A stretch of 14,862 nt of DNA from JAYEHC01 sp964490635 (GCA_964490635.1 CAZBCK010000024.1:1-14862), one strand, 5' to 3'; shown: positions 6,133 through 13,100, counted from the first letter of the stretch. The notes: a model not told the origin generated them from the sequence alone. Program-made: numbers and translations.

Positions 6133-7569
6133 ATGAAAAATAAACCTGACAAAAAATTCAAAATTCATTTATATATCTGCATTGCGGTATTTTTTGTTTT
6201 ATTGGCAATTATTCTGTATTATAGTTTTGGCTATAAGTATAATATCGACAATGGCAAAACAGTACGAGTCGGGGCTATTATAACAAAAATTGAACCGAAA
6301 AAATCCGATATTTATATTGACGGAAAACTTTTTAAAAATAATCTGCTTGGAGATCTATTCAGCGATTATGTTAAAATAGAAAATTTAAGCGCTGGTAAAC
6401 ACAATATTAGAACTACAAAAGATGATTATTCTACTTGGGAGAAAAATATAGAAGTGGAAGGAGGATACATCACTGAATTTAAAAATGTCGTTCTTTTGAG
6501 AAATAATTATAAGGAAAATATGTTATTGTTTAATATGGCAACAAACCCGGAATCAGATGATAATATCTGGGCAAATAACAGAAAGGATAAAATAGCATAT
6601 CAGAAAATAGATGAGGAGAAATCAAATGTTTTTGTTTTTGACACAAGAAATAACAGTCAGAAAGCAATTGTTAATTTTAATATTTTGCCACTGGAAAAAT
6701 GCAAGAACTGTAATTTTGATAATATTATCTGGTCCAACGATGACACAAAAATAATTTTAAGGGTAAATTGTGATGAAAATTACTCGCGATATCTGGTTGA
6801 TCTTGAGAACAAAGACAAAATATACAAGCTTGACACTATTTTGGATCCAAACAAAAAAATAAAAAACGATTGGAATTTTCATTTTGGCAAATCGTTATTT
6901 TATTTAAAAAATAATTCTCTATACAAATTTGATTACGCCAAGCTTAAATCGGAAAAAATTATAGTCGATATATCAGGTTTTTCAATTATCGGAGATTTTG
7001 TGTATTACTTCAAAATGAATGACAATAATTTATATTCAATAAACTATTTAAAACCAAATACCCCGAAAAAAATATTTACAATGAACGATAATTTTAATTC
7101 TAATCTACCGTCAAGAATAATCAAATCAAGAAAAAATACATATCTTATATTATCAGAATCCGGAAATTTATATTTTGTAAACGAGAACAATAGAATAACA
7201 TTTGTAAATTCTTTTGTAAAAAATGTTTATTTTTCAAATAACGATAAGCGTATTACATACAATAACGACCATGAAATTTGGATTTATTACATCTATGAAA
7301 AAATTTCTCAGCCTTCTAAAAAAGAGCATACGAATGAATTAATTACAAGATATAGCGGTAATATAAGCAACATATTTCCATACAAAGACGAGGAACATCT
7401 GTTTTATCAAGAAGGAGAAACTTTTAAATTTATAGAATTGGATAATAGGGATAAAGTAAACATTTTCGATGTTTTGAAATTGGAAGGTGATAATATTTTT
7501 TATTCAAAAGAAAATAATTCTATCTACTACACTAAAAACAATAAGTTAATACAAATTGAATTAAATTAG
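6133..7569 (+). CDS. Membrane-anchored PEGA domain protein with a beta-propeller-like C-terminus
   Basis: The 478-residue protein starts with a short basic cytoplasmic segment and one transmembrane helix (about 12-31). Residues 45-120 resemble a PEGA domain: IEPKKSDIYIDGKLF (53-67) and IENLSAGKHNIRTTKDDYST (82-101) match the 'p..A.vyiDG...g.tP..i..L.pG.h.v....dGY' pattern. From about 125 to the end the chain is built of repeating short strands such as SGNLYFVNENN, KNNSLYKFDY and NNSIYYTKNN, which suggests a TolB/WD-type propeller. It is Asn/Lys/Ile rich and would be exposed outside the membrane. It lies downstream of LCP and pth but 754 bases away, so it probably has its own promoter. Role unknown; an envelope or cell-surface function is an inference from topology. 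Confidence 0.8.
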   Translation: MKNKPDKKFKIHLYICIAVFFVLLAIILYYSFGYKYNIDNGKTVRVGAIITKIEPKKSDIYIDGKLFKNNLLGDLFSDYVKIENLSAGKHNIRTTKDDYSTWEKNIEVEGGYITEFKNVVLLRNNYKENMLLFNMATNPESDDNIWANNRKDKIAYQKIDEEKSNVFVFDTRNNSQKAIVNFNILPLEKCKNCNFDNIIWSNDDTKIILRVNCDENYSRYLVDLENKDKIYKLDTILDPNKKIKNDWNFHFGKSLFYLKNNSLYKFDYAKLKSEKIIVDISGFSIIGDFVYYFKMNDNNLYSINYLKPNTPKKIFTMNDNFNSNLPSRIIKSRKNTYLILSESGNLYFVNENNRITFVNSFVKNVYFSNNDKRITYNNDHEIWIYYIYEKISQPSKKEHTNELITRYSGNISNIFPYKDEEHLFYQEGETFKFIELDNRDKVNIFDVLKLEGDNIFYSKENNSIYYTKNNKLIQIELN

Positions 7570-7678
7570 GACTCTCTCACTTTTCCGCCTCGTCGACAGA
7601 GGACTGCGACAAGAAAGCGCACAATTCGCCGGAGTCCTCTGCTGAGAGACTCCAGCGAGGCAGAAATGAGAAAGTCCT
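7568..7678. repeat. Dispersed palindromic repeat family, copy A
   Basis: The ends pair as an imperfect inverted repeat (7568-7592 with 7656-7678; AGGACTCTCTCA against TGAGAAAGTCCT). An inner pair CAGAGGACT (7597-7605) / AGTCCTCTG (7633-7641) is perfect. The left end overlaps the stop codon of the PEGA gene. The reverse complement matches copy B at 11928-12026 over most of its length. Confidence 0.75.
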
Positions 7679-7747
7679 ATATAGAATACACTGCATTAAT
7701 TGCTATGCTATGCATAACAATTTGACAATATATCTCCAACCTAAAAA

Positions 7748-7771
7748 CCGCTTATTAATTAAGCGATTTTT
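7748..7771. terminator. Bidirectional rho-independent terminator
   Basis: CGCTTA (7749-7754) and TAAGCG (7760-7765) form a 6-bp stem with a 5-base loop. A T-run follows on the plus strand (7767-7771) and, because of the AAAAA at 7743-7747, on the minus strand too. It sits between the convergent PEGA gene and the ribosomal protein operon, as expected for a shared terminator. Confidence 0.75.
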
Positions 7772-7809
7772 ATTATATAATTTTCTTGAATTATGAAATA
7801 ATTTCAATT

Positions 7810-8241
7810 TTATCTTTTCTTCCACTGTGGGGCTCTTCTTGCTTTTTTGAGCCCTGGTTTCTTCCGTTCAACTTTTCTTGGATCTCTTGTTAGAAAACCA
7901 TTCGCTTTAAGTTCTGTTTTATAATCCTCATTCATTTTCAATAACACTCTGGAAATTCCTAGTCTGATAGCTTCCGCTTGCCCGTTTAGCCCACCACCAA
8001 GAACTTTGGCAGATATATAAAATTTATCTTCTAGCTTCAATAATTTCAATGGAGAATAAACTTTTTCAATAAGAATATTATTGTCTGAGAAATAACTTCT
8101 ATAATCTTTATCGTTTATCGTAATTCCGCTTTTTTCTATTTTTCCGTCATAAACTCTAACCTTTGAAATAGCAGATTTTCTTCTCCCTATTGCATAAGTA
8201 TATTTTCTATTATTCTTTTTTTCTTCTTTTTCTTCAGTCAT
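7810..8241 (-). CDS. rpsI: 30S ribosomal protein S9
   Basis: S9 belongs to the 30S head and its basic C-terminal tail reaches toward the P-site tRNA. The 143-residue protein has the family start YTYAIGRRKSAISKVRVYDG (14-33), the central GGGLNGQAEAIRLGISR block, and the tail LTRDPRKVERKKPGLKKARR followed by APQWKKR, close to the family's usual 'RpQFSKR' ending. A 13-residue Glu/Lys-rich extension precedes the conserved start. It is the last gene of the ribosomal operon and ends about 40 bases from the terminator. A 155-170-base gap with a nested hairpin separates it from rplM. No Shine-Dalgarno motif precedes the ATG. Confidence 0.97.
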   Translation of the reverse strand: MTEEKEEKKNNRKYTYAIGRRKSAISKVRVYDGKIEKSGITINDKDYRSYFSDNNILIEKVYSPLKLLKLEDKFYISAKVLGGGLNGQAEAIRLGISRVLLKMNEDYKTELKANGFLTRDPRKVERKKPGLKKARRAPQWKKR

Positions 8242-8300
8242 AATGTTAGCAATATTTTATAGTGTAGTGATATTATTTTTAATTTCTTAATCCACTTTGT

Positions 8301-8352
8301 CATTTCGAAATGAAACGGAGTGAAATCCCAATCTTCATTGGGATAAACTCCG
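8301..8352. repeat. Nested hairpin repeat between rplM and rpsI
   Basis: CGGAGT (8316-8321) pairs with ACTCCG (8347-8352), and inside it ATCCCAAT (8325-8332) pairs perfectly with ATTGGGAT (8337-8344) around a CTTC loop. The palindrome CATTTCGAAATG (8301-8312) lies just before. The related flanks GAAATCCC and GAGAAATCTC suggest a dispersed palindromic element. It would be transcribed within the operon mRNA. Confidence 0.65.
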
Positions 8353-8411
8353 TGGAATGAGAAATCTCTAAATTCTATTAAACAAACAAAAGAGTTATGT
8401 TTATAAAATTT

Positions 8412-8927
8412 TCAGATCTTTCNNNNNNNNNNNNNNNNNNNNNNNNNNNNNNNNNNNNNNNNNNNNNNNNNNNNNNNNNNNNNNNNNNNNNNNNNNNNNN
8501 NNNNNNNNNNNNNNNNNNNNNNCTTATCCTCATACGGGTGCTTGCCATCCTTATAAACTTTCAATCTTTTCATCATTTCGTTTCTCAGTTTATTTTTCGG
8601 CAACATCCCAAAAACCGCATCTTCTATAACCTTTCTGGAATCTTTTTTAATCTGATTCCCTAAAGTAATTTCCTTCATTCCACCCATATATCCGCTATAA
8701 TGATAATAAATTTTACCATCTTTTTTATTTCCAGTATATTTCAAATCGTCTGAATTAACAACAATAACATAGTCTCCCTCGTCAAGATGCGGAACAAAAC
8801 TCACTTTATTTTTCCCCCTCAAAAGAACCGCAATCTTTGAAGCCATTCTCCCAAAACTTTCTTCTCGTGCGTCAAAAAGATGCCAGTTTCTTTTGATTGA
8901 TTTATTTTCTTTATTATTATTTATCAT
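8412..8927 (-). CDS. rplM: 50S ribosomal protein L13 (3' end lost in a gap of Ns)
   Basis: L13 is an early-assembly protein of the large subunit. Residues 1-135 are readable: RNWHLFDAREESFGRMASKI (13-32) is the family start, followed by KNKVSFVPHLDEGDYVIVVN, YYHYSGYMGGMKEITL, and AVFGMLPKNKLRNEMMKRLK with VYKDGKHPYED, the conserved C-terminal block 'vyaG..HPHeaQ'. Only about 5-15 more residues are normally expected, but a run of exactly 100 N (8423-8522) follows. The stop at 8412 is read through these Ns, so the frame and end there are not reliable. The gap length is almost certainly a placeholder. The gene lies 14 bases after the rplQ stop in the same operon. Confidence 0.93.
   Translation of the reverse strand: MINNNKENKSIKRNWHLFDAREESFGRMASKIAVLLRGKNKVSFVPHLDEGDYVIVVNSDDLKYTGNKKDGKIYYHYSGYMGGMKEITLGNQIKKDSRKVIEDAVFGMLPKNKLRNEMMKRLKVYKDGKHPYEDKXXXXXXXXXXXXXXXXXXXXXXXXXXXXXXXXXXKI
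8423..8522. other. Assembly gap of exactly 100 N
   Basis: The round length indicates a scaffold gap of unknown true size. It hides the last few codons of rplM and possibly other sequence before rpsI. Confidence 0.98.
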
Positions 8928-8941
8928 AATTATACAAATGA

Positions 8942-9289
8942 TTATACAAATTCTATCACCGACATTTCCGCTATATCCCCTTTTCTTTCCTCAATCTTTA
9001 TAACTCTTGTATATCCGCCGTTTCTTTCTTTATATTTTTTAGAAATATCTTTAATAAGTTTTTTAGCAGCTTGATCGGCTATTTTGCTATGCACTGCTTT
9101 GGCTGATGAGAGATTTTGTTTTTTCGCGATAGTTATTAATTTCTCCACATATACGGAAAGCTCCTTGGCTTTTGCCGTTGTTGTCGTAATTTTTTCCTGC
9201 AAAATAATAGCCTCAGCCAAATGTTTAAGCAATGCTTTTCTTTGTGATTTACTTCTTTTAAATTGTCTTCCTTTTATTCTATGTTTCAT
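8942..9289 (-). CDS. rplQ: 50S ribosomal protein L17
   Basis: The 115-residue protein is a complete bacterial L17, part of the large-subunit exterior near the tunnel exit. The start MKHRIKGRQFKRSKSQRKAL and the block KHLAEAIILQEKITTTTAKA match 'MRHrk.grkLgR...hR.al...la..li..erI.TT.akAKe'. The ending YTRVIKIEERKGDIAEMSVI followed by EFV is also typical. It follows rpoA in the usual bacterial order, but with a 176-base gap that holds a 29-base terminal inverted repeat. It is 14 bases from rplM. The G-run upstream of the ATG belongs to that inverted repeat and lies too far away to be a normal ribosome binding site. Confidence 0.97.
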   Translation of the reverse strand: MKHRIKGRQFKRSKSQRKALLKHLAEAIILQEKITTTTAKAKELSVYVEKLITIAKKQNLSSAKAVHSKIADQAAKKLIKDISKKYKERNGGYTRVIKIEERKGDIAEMSVIEFV

Positions 9290-9300
9290 ATATTTTATTG

Positions 9301-9453
9301 CCCCCTTGATAAAGGAGAATTAGAGATGGTTTTAAAAACAGGTAAGATTATAATTATAAAAGAAAGTTGAAAGATGTTTTAATCTCTCAATCTTAAATTT
9401 ACAATTCTGTGTTTTTTCTTTCAACCCCTCCTAATCTCCCCTTATCAAGGGAG
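9301..9453. repeat. Element with 29-base terminal inverted repeats between rpoA and rplQ
   Basis: The left arm (9301-9329, beginning CCCCCTTGATAAAGGAG) and the right arm (9425-9453, ending CTTATCAAGGGAG) are imperfect inverted repeats of about 29 bases. The middle is AT-rich with no gene. This looks like a small non-autonomous mobile element lying inside the operon. Confidence 0.7.
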
Positions 9454-9465
9454 AAGCTGTATTAA

Positions 9466-10488
9466 TTAAATATTCTTCAAAGTCAGTCCCAATTTTCCTA
9501 GCGATTTTTTAATTTCTTTTACGCCTTTATCACCAATCCCCGGCAGTTCTTTTAAATCGTCGTCAGATTTTTTAACAAGTTTTCCTATTATTTTTATCTT
9601 ACTTTCACTTAACGCTTTTAATGTTCTTGACGATATATTTAGGTCTTCAATCTTAGTTTTTAAAACATCAGATTTTTTCTTTTCACGATCTTCTTTTGCA
9701 GATTCTTTTTCTTTGATTATTTTTTTAGATGATTCTATTTCTGCTAATTTTTCTTCTTTTGCCTTTTCTTCTTCAACTTCTTTTTTTTCTTCCTCAATCT
9801 CTTTTACCACTTCCTTAAACAAATTGAAGTGACCCACAAGCAATCTCGCTGCTTCTTTAAACGCCTTCTTAGGTGTCATACTGCCATCTGTTTCTATCTC
9901 AAGCGTCAATTTATCATAATTAGTCATTTTCCCGACACGCATATTTTCAACTTTATAGTTTACTCTTTTAATAGGAGTAAAAATAGCATCCATTGCGATA
10001 TTTTCTATTTCCAAATTATTCTTATTCTGATATTCAATTGGCATATATCCGATTCCTTTTTCAACTTGAACTTCAAGTTCCAGCTTTCCACTCTTCTCTG
10101 TTACTGTAGCTATATATGCATCTTTGTCAACAACCTCAACATCGTTTGTAGTTTTAATTTCAGATGCCCTTACTTCTCCTTCTTTGTTTGACTTTAGCGT
10201 TAGTTTTACAGGATCATCAGAAAACATTTTAAACTTAATCTTCTTAAGATTGAGTATTATTTCAACAACATTTTCCATCACGCCTGGAATACTTGAGAAC
10301 TCATGTTCAGTTCCTTTTATTTTGACAGCGGTAATAGAAGCTCCGGTTAAACTTGAAAGAAGTACTCTCCTAAAAGCGTTTCCGATTGTCGTACCATAAC
10401 CGGGATAACAGGATTTGATCTCAAAAACAGCCATGTTTCCTTTTTGTTTTATTATTTTTGGCTTCTCCGGCAATGTTATTTTTCGCAT
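9466..10488 (-). CDS. rpoA: DNA-directed RNA polymerase subunit alpha
   Basis: Alpha dimerises to begin RNA polymerase assembly. The N-terminal domain (about 1-226) shows the dimerisation/assembly motif GNAFRRVLLSSL (36-47), SIPGVMENVVEIILNLK (66-82) and GYMPIEYQNK (147-156). A charged Glu/Lys linker spans about 227-275, clearly longer than the E. coli linker. The C-terminal DNA-binding domain (276-340) shows IEDLNISSRTLKAL, IKIIGKLVKKSDDDLKELPG and a final helix-hairpin-helix-like block. R288 aligns with E. coli R265, which contacts UP-element DNA, while K291 replaces N268. It sits between rpsD and rplQ, as in the usual alpha operon. No Shine-Dalgarno motif is seen. Confidence 0.98.
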   Translation of the reverse strand: MRKITLPEKPKIIKQKGNMAVFEIKSCYPGYGTTIGNAFRRVLLSSLTGASITAVKIKGTEHEFSSIPGVMENVVEIILNLKKIKFKMFSDDPVKLTLKSNKEGEVRASEIKTTNDVEVVDKDAYIATVTEKSGKLELEVQVEKGIGYMPIEYQNKNNLEIENIAMDAIFTPIKRVNYKVENMRVGKMTNYDKLTLEIETDGSMTPKKAFKEAARLLVGHFNLFKEVVKEIEEEKKEVEEEKAKEEKLAEIESSKKIIKEKESAKEDREKKKSDVLKTKIEDLNISSRTLKALSESKIKIIGKLVKKSDDDLKELPGIGDKGVKEIKKSLGKLGLTLKNI

Positions 10489-10527
10489 ATTTTTGTATTA
10501 AATTGTTATATTTAGAACATACGCATT

Positions 10528-10567
10528 TGGAGTGTTGAACTCCGCTATCACTACACTCTACACTCCA
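10528..10567. repeat. Inverted repeat downstream of rpsD (first of two)
   Basis: TGGAGTGT (10528-10535) pairs perfectly with ACACTCCA (10560-10567) around a 24-base loop. A short competing hairpin GGAGT/ACTCC lies in the left half. Confidence 0.55.
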
Positions 10568-10616
10568 TAAGTTAAATAAGATTGAAACGCATAAGTCCTA
10601 AAATTATTAAATTACT

Positions 10617-10687
10617 AAATTGTCACTGCAATCTGTTATTATAATATATACATATAACAATTCAGCAATTTAACAATGTGACAATTT
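10617..10687. repeat. Nested inverted repeat downstream of rpsD (second of two)
   Basis: AAATTGTCAC (10617-10626) pairs perfectly with GTGACAATTT (10678-10687), and inside it TGTTAT (10634-10639) pairs with ATAACA (10654-10659). Repeated CAATTTAACAAT-like segments lie on the right side. Confidence 0.6.
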
Positions 10688-10702
10688 AACAATTTACTTA
10701 AT

Positions 10703-11329
10703 TTATGTCTTAGAATAAAACTCTATTACCAAATGAATATTAGCATTAACATCAATCTCATCTCTTGCCGGCGAAGCAACAATTTTCCCCTGAAATTTTT
10801 GATAATCCAAAACTAGCCACGAAGGAGTTTGACGATCTTTTAAAGAATCCTTTATATTTTTGAAATAATCTTCCTTTCCGTTTTTCACTGATACAACATC
10901 TCCTTCTTTGGTAAGATAGGAAGCTATATCCACTTTTTTTCCATTTACCAGAAAATACCCATGATTAACCAACTGTCTTGCTTGATTTCTTGAACTTGCA
11001 AGCCCGGAACGGTAAACAACATTATCCAATCTTCTTTCTAGTAAACTTAATAGCAAATTCCCGGTATTTCCCTGCGTTCGGCTTGCCATATCATAATATT
11101 TTCTAAACTGTTTTTCAAGTAACCCATAGGTTCTTTTTATTTTCTGCTTCTCTCTTAATTGAGTCCCATATTCCGATAGACCGATTCTTCTTGCTTGCCC
11201 ATGCTGACCGGGCGCATATGCTTTTTTTATCATCGCACATTTCACACTAAAACAGCGCTCTCCTTTCAGAAAAAGCTTTTCTCCTTCTCTTCTACATTTT
11301 TTACATTTCGGACTTAAATCTCTAGCCAT
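10703..11329 (-). CDS. rpsD: 30S ribosomal protein S4 (zinc-binding form)
   Basis: S4 starts assembly of the 30S body by binding 16S rRNA. The 208-residue protein begins MARDLSPKCKKCRREGEKLF. C9, C12, C26 and C31 form a CxxC...CxxxxC zinc knuckle, so this is the zinc-binding type. KCAMIKKAYAPGQHGQARR and LREKQKIKRTYGLLEKQFRK are classic S4 blocks. The S4 RNA-binding domain follows from about 95: LERRLDNVVYRSGLASSRNQ, then ARQLVNHGYFLVNGKKV. The end, VIEFYSKT, is normal. A 105-base gap with a perfect 18-bp inverted repeat separates it from rpsK, and a 214-base gap separates it from rpoA. In other bacteria S4 can repress its own operon; nothing here proves that. Confidence 0.98.
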   Translation of the reverse strand: MARDLSPKCKKCRREGEKLFLKGERCFSVKCAMIKKAYAPGQHGQARRIGLSEYGTQLREKQKIKRTYGLLEKQFRKYYDMASRTQGNTGNLLLSLLERRLDNVVYRSGLASSRNQARQLVNHGYFLVNGKKVDIASYLTKEGDVVSVKNGKEDYFKNIKDSLKDRQTPSWLVLDYQKFQGKIVASPARDEIDVNANIHLVIEFYSKT

Positions 11330-11338
11330 AATAATTCA

Positions 11339-11429
11339 GTTAAAAGTTTATAAAGTTTATAAAGTTAAAAGTCTACACCAAATCCCATTTCACAAACTTT
11401 CTGCTTTATGGACTTTATAAACTTTTAAC
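11339..11429. repeat. Perfect 18-bp inverted repeat between rpsK and rpsD
   Basis: GTTAAAAGTTTATAAAGT (11339-11356) is the exact reverse complement of 11412-11429. An extra direct unit (TTATAAAGTTAAAAGTC) follows the left arm. The element fills almost the whole gap and its right arm ends 6 bases from the rpsK stop. Confidence 0.8.
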
Positions 11430-11434
11430 TATAT

Positions 11435-11878
11435 TTATACTCTTCTCGGTTTCGGCGGTCGACAACCATTATGCGGAATAGGAGTTACATCTGTGATAGA
11501 AACAATATTTAACCCACCGGAAGCAATTGCTCTAATTGCTGATTCTCTTCCACTTCCAATTCCTCTAACAAAAATGTCAACTTCTTTAAGCCCTATTTTC
11601 TTCGTTCGTTCCAACAAGGAGCTAACTATACTTGTTGCAGCATACGGAGTAGCTTTTTTGGCACCTTTAAAACCCAAAAGTCCCGCGCTAGACCAATCAA
11701 TAACACTACCATTCAAATCAGTCAAGGTTACGATTGTATTATTATAAGTTGACTTAATATGAGCTTGTCCCTTTACAATGTTTCTTCTCTTTGGCTTCTT
11801 AGATGTTTTACTCAAGCCCTTTTTCTTTGAGCCCTCTCCCGTTTTGCTGCCAATTGTTATTACTCTTCTTTTTCCCAT
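11435..11878 (-). CDS. rpsK: 30S ribosomal protein S11
   Basis: S11 lies on the 30S platform and binds near the mRNA exit. The 147-residue protein has a ~34-residue basic N-terminal extension (many Lys, Gly and Ser), then the conserved core GQAHIKSTYNNTIVTLTDLN, GSVIDWSSAGLLGFKGAKKA, TPYAATSIVSSLLERTKK and VFVRGIGSGRE-like VDIFVRGIGSGRESAIRAIA. The ending DVTPIPHNGCRPPKPRRV is the family signature. It is somewhat longer than the usual ~129 residues because of the N-terminal extension. It lies between rpsM and rpsD, with a 198-base repeat-containing gap before it. Confidence 0.98.
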   Translation of the reverse strand: MGKRRVITIGSKTGEGSKKKGLSKTSKKPKRRNIVKGQAHIKSTYNNTIVTLTDLNGSVIDWSSAGLLGFKGAKKATPYAATSIVSSLLERTKKIGLKEVDIFVRGIGSGRESAIRAIASGGLNIVSITDVTPIPHNGCRPPKPRRV

Positions 11879-11888
11879 TTTATTAAAA

Positions 11889-11913
11889 TTAGAATTTTGA
11901 ATTTTGAATTTTG
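11889..11913. repeat. AATTTTG tandem repeats before rpsK
   Basis: The heptamer AATTTTG is repeated three times in a row (about 11892-11912), followed by a degenerate unit AATAATTTT. It lies just upstream of the rpsK start on the minus strand and a further AATTTTGAATAAATTTTT lies beyond the repeat copy B. Confidence 0.6.
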
Positions 11914-11927
11914 AATAATTTTAAGAC

Positions 11928-12026
11928 TTCCTTGTTATCACCTCGCTGTAGTCTCTTAGCAAAGGACTCTGGCAAATCGCACTTGCTCGTCGCAGTCCTC
12001 TACTGAAAGACTACGACAGGGCAGGA
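11928..12026. repeat. Dispersed palindromic repeat family, copy B (between rpsM and rpsK)
   Basis: GTAGTCTCTTAGCAAAGGAC plus T (11948-11968) pairs with 11994-12014 at 17 of 21 positions plus one G-T pair, making a ~65-base hairpin. The outer flanks TTCCT / AGGAA extend it. The left arm and loop (TCTCT-AGCA-AGGACTC-GGC-AAT) match the reverse complement of copy A at 7568-7678. Copy A lacks part of the right arm. It is inserted between two co-transcribed ribosomal protein genes. Confidence 0.75.
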
Positions 12027-12076
12027 AATTTTGAATAAATTTTTAAAAGTTTCAGATACTATTTAAATTCCATATT

Positions 12077-12466
12077 TTATGTCTTTCCTGCTAATTTGAT
12101 CTTCCCGCTTCCTGCTGTTCTTCTTATATTTCCTCTGACAGTCCTGTTATTTGTTTTTGTTCTTTGTCCTCTGGAAGGCAACCCCTTTGAATGCCTTGTT
12201 CCCCGATAACATCCGATCTCTTTCAATCTTTTTATATTCATCATTACAATTCTTCTCAACTCGCCCTCAACTTTATACTCACTTTCAATAATTTTCTGAA
12301 CTTTACCAACTTCTTCCGATGTAATATCTTTTGCTCTTTTATTATAATCAATTCCAGCTTCATCCAAAATTTTTCTACTTGAAAAAAGACCTATTCCTTT
12401 TATATAAGTTAGAGCGAATTCTATTCTTTTCTCTTCTGGTAAGTTGACACCTAAAATTCTTAGCAT
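12077..12466 (-). CDS. rpsM: 30S ribosomal protein S13
   Basis: S13 sits in the 30S head and contacts the 50S subunit and tRNA. The 129-residue protein starts MLRILGVNLPEEKRIEFALT, matching 'marIaGvdlP..Krv.iaLtyIyGIG'. The helix-two-turn-helix region YIKGIGLFSSRKILDEAGID follows. The C-terminal block IKRLKEIGCYRGTRHSKGLP then SRGQRTKTNNRTVRG is diagnostic. The length is slightly above the usual ~120 residues. It starts 9 bases after the rpmJ stop, so the two are tightly coupled. No Shine-Dalgarno motif is seen upstream of the ATG. Confidence 0.98.
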   Translation of the reverse strand: MLRILGVNLPEEKRIEFALTYIKGIGLFSSRKILDEAGIDYNKRAKDITSEEVGKVQKIIESEYKVEGELRRIVMMNIKRLKEIGCYRGTRHSKGLPSRGQRTKTNNRTVRGNIRRTAGSGKIKLAGKT

Positions 12467-12475
12467 AAATTTATA

Positions 12476-12589
12476 TTATCCTTGTCTTTGCTTATGTTTC
12501 GGATTAGAGCAAACGACATAAACCCTCCCTTTACGCCTTACTATCTTGCACTTATCACAAAATTTTTTAACCGAAGATCTTACTTTCAT
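12476..12589 (-). CDS. rpmJ: 50S ribosomal protein L36 (zinc-binding form)
   Basis: This small gene encodes 37 residues beginning MKVRSSVKKFCDKCKIVRRK and ending NPKHKQRQG, which is a standard bacterial L36. C11, C14, C27 and H32 form the CxxC...CxxxxH zinc ribbon, so it is the zinc-binding paralogue. L36 binds 23S rRNA in the large subunit. It lies between infA and rpsM, exactly as in the usual spc/alpha arrangement. Its 107-base gap to infA carries an imperfect inverted pair CTGGTGGTA / TACCAACCAG (about 12614-12622 and 12651-12660). Confidence 0.97.
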   Translation of the reverse strand: MKVRSSVKKFCDKCKIVRRKGRVYVVCSNPKHKQRQG

Positions 12590-12612
12590 ATTTCTAAAAT
12601 TTATAAATAGCA

Positions 12613-12661
12613 ACTGGTGGTATTTATTATAATTAATTGTTTTTCGTAAGTACCAACCAGC
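12613..12661. repeat. Imperfect inverted repeat between infA and rpmJ
   Basis: AACTGGTGGTA and TACCAACCAG can pair with one unpaired base around an AT-rich loop of about 28 bases. The element lies in the gap between two genes of the ribosomal operon. Confidence 0.45.
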
Positions 12662-12695
12662 TTCAATAAATTACTATAAATTACAATCAGTTATT

Positions 12696-12905
12696 TTATC
12701 CCCTCTTCACAATTCTCCCTTTCGTTAAATCATAGGGACTCATCTCAACGATAACTTTATCGCCCGGCAATATTTTTATATAATGCATTCTCATTCTTCC
12801 CGAAACATGAGCAAATAATTCATGCCCCTCGTCAATTTTCACTTTAAATTTTGTTCCAGGTAATGTTTCAATAACAGTTCCTTCTACCTGCACTATTTCC
12901 TTCAT
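12696..12905 (-). CDS. infA: Translation initiation factor IF-1
   Basis: IF-1 binds the 30S A site during initiation. The 69-residue S1-like OB-fold protein shows the family blocks VQVEGTVIETLPGTKFKVKI, HELFAHVSGRMRMHYIKILP and GDKVIVEMSPYDLTKGRIVK. The length is normal (usually 69-72 residues). It is the first gene of the ribosomal cluster here. The upstream genes seen in many bacteria (secY, adk, map) are absent, and a promoter with a ~120-base leader lies upstream. The start ATG has no Shine-Dalgarno motif before it. Confidence 0.97.
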   Translation of the reverse strand: MKEIVQVEGTVIETLPGTKFKVKIDEGHELFAHVSGRMRMHYIKILPGDKVIVEMSPYDLTKGRIVKRG

Positions 12906-13027
12906 AAATAATTTGTAAACAAAACAACAACTAGAGCTATTACCTAGCCTTGCCTAACATTTATTAAACTTGTCTAAATTAGTTATATTAATCAACTAAA
13001 TTTAATCATACTTCTCCATACTTTAAC

Positions 13028-13055
13028 AGTTTACTACATATAATTATTTTGTCAA
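13028..13055 (-). promoter_or_regulatory. Probable sigma70 promoter of the infA-rpsI operon
   Basis: A perfect TTGACA (complement of 13050-13055) is followed after 16 bases by TAAACT (complement of 13028-13033), which has two mismatches to TATAAT. Start would be near 13021, giving a leader of about 115 bases before infA. AT-rich tandem repeats directly upstream could act like an UP element. Confidence 0.5.
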
Positions 13056-13058
13056 CTG

Positions 13059-13086
13059 TAATTATTGTTTTGTAATTATTGTTTTG
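13059..13086. repeat. Two tandem copies of TAATTATTGTTTTG
   Basis: Two perfect 14-base copies (13059-13072 and 13073-13086) lie directly upstream of the -35 box of the infA promoter as read on the minus strand. Confidence 0.85.
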
Positions 13087-13100
13087 CCTTTTTATTTTTT

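Noticed and set aside
9829..10399. Open frames on the plus strand opposite rpoA
   Set aside because: They are antisense shadows of rpoA with no family resemblance, and come from the A/T-rich codon use of the real gene.
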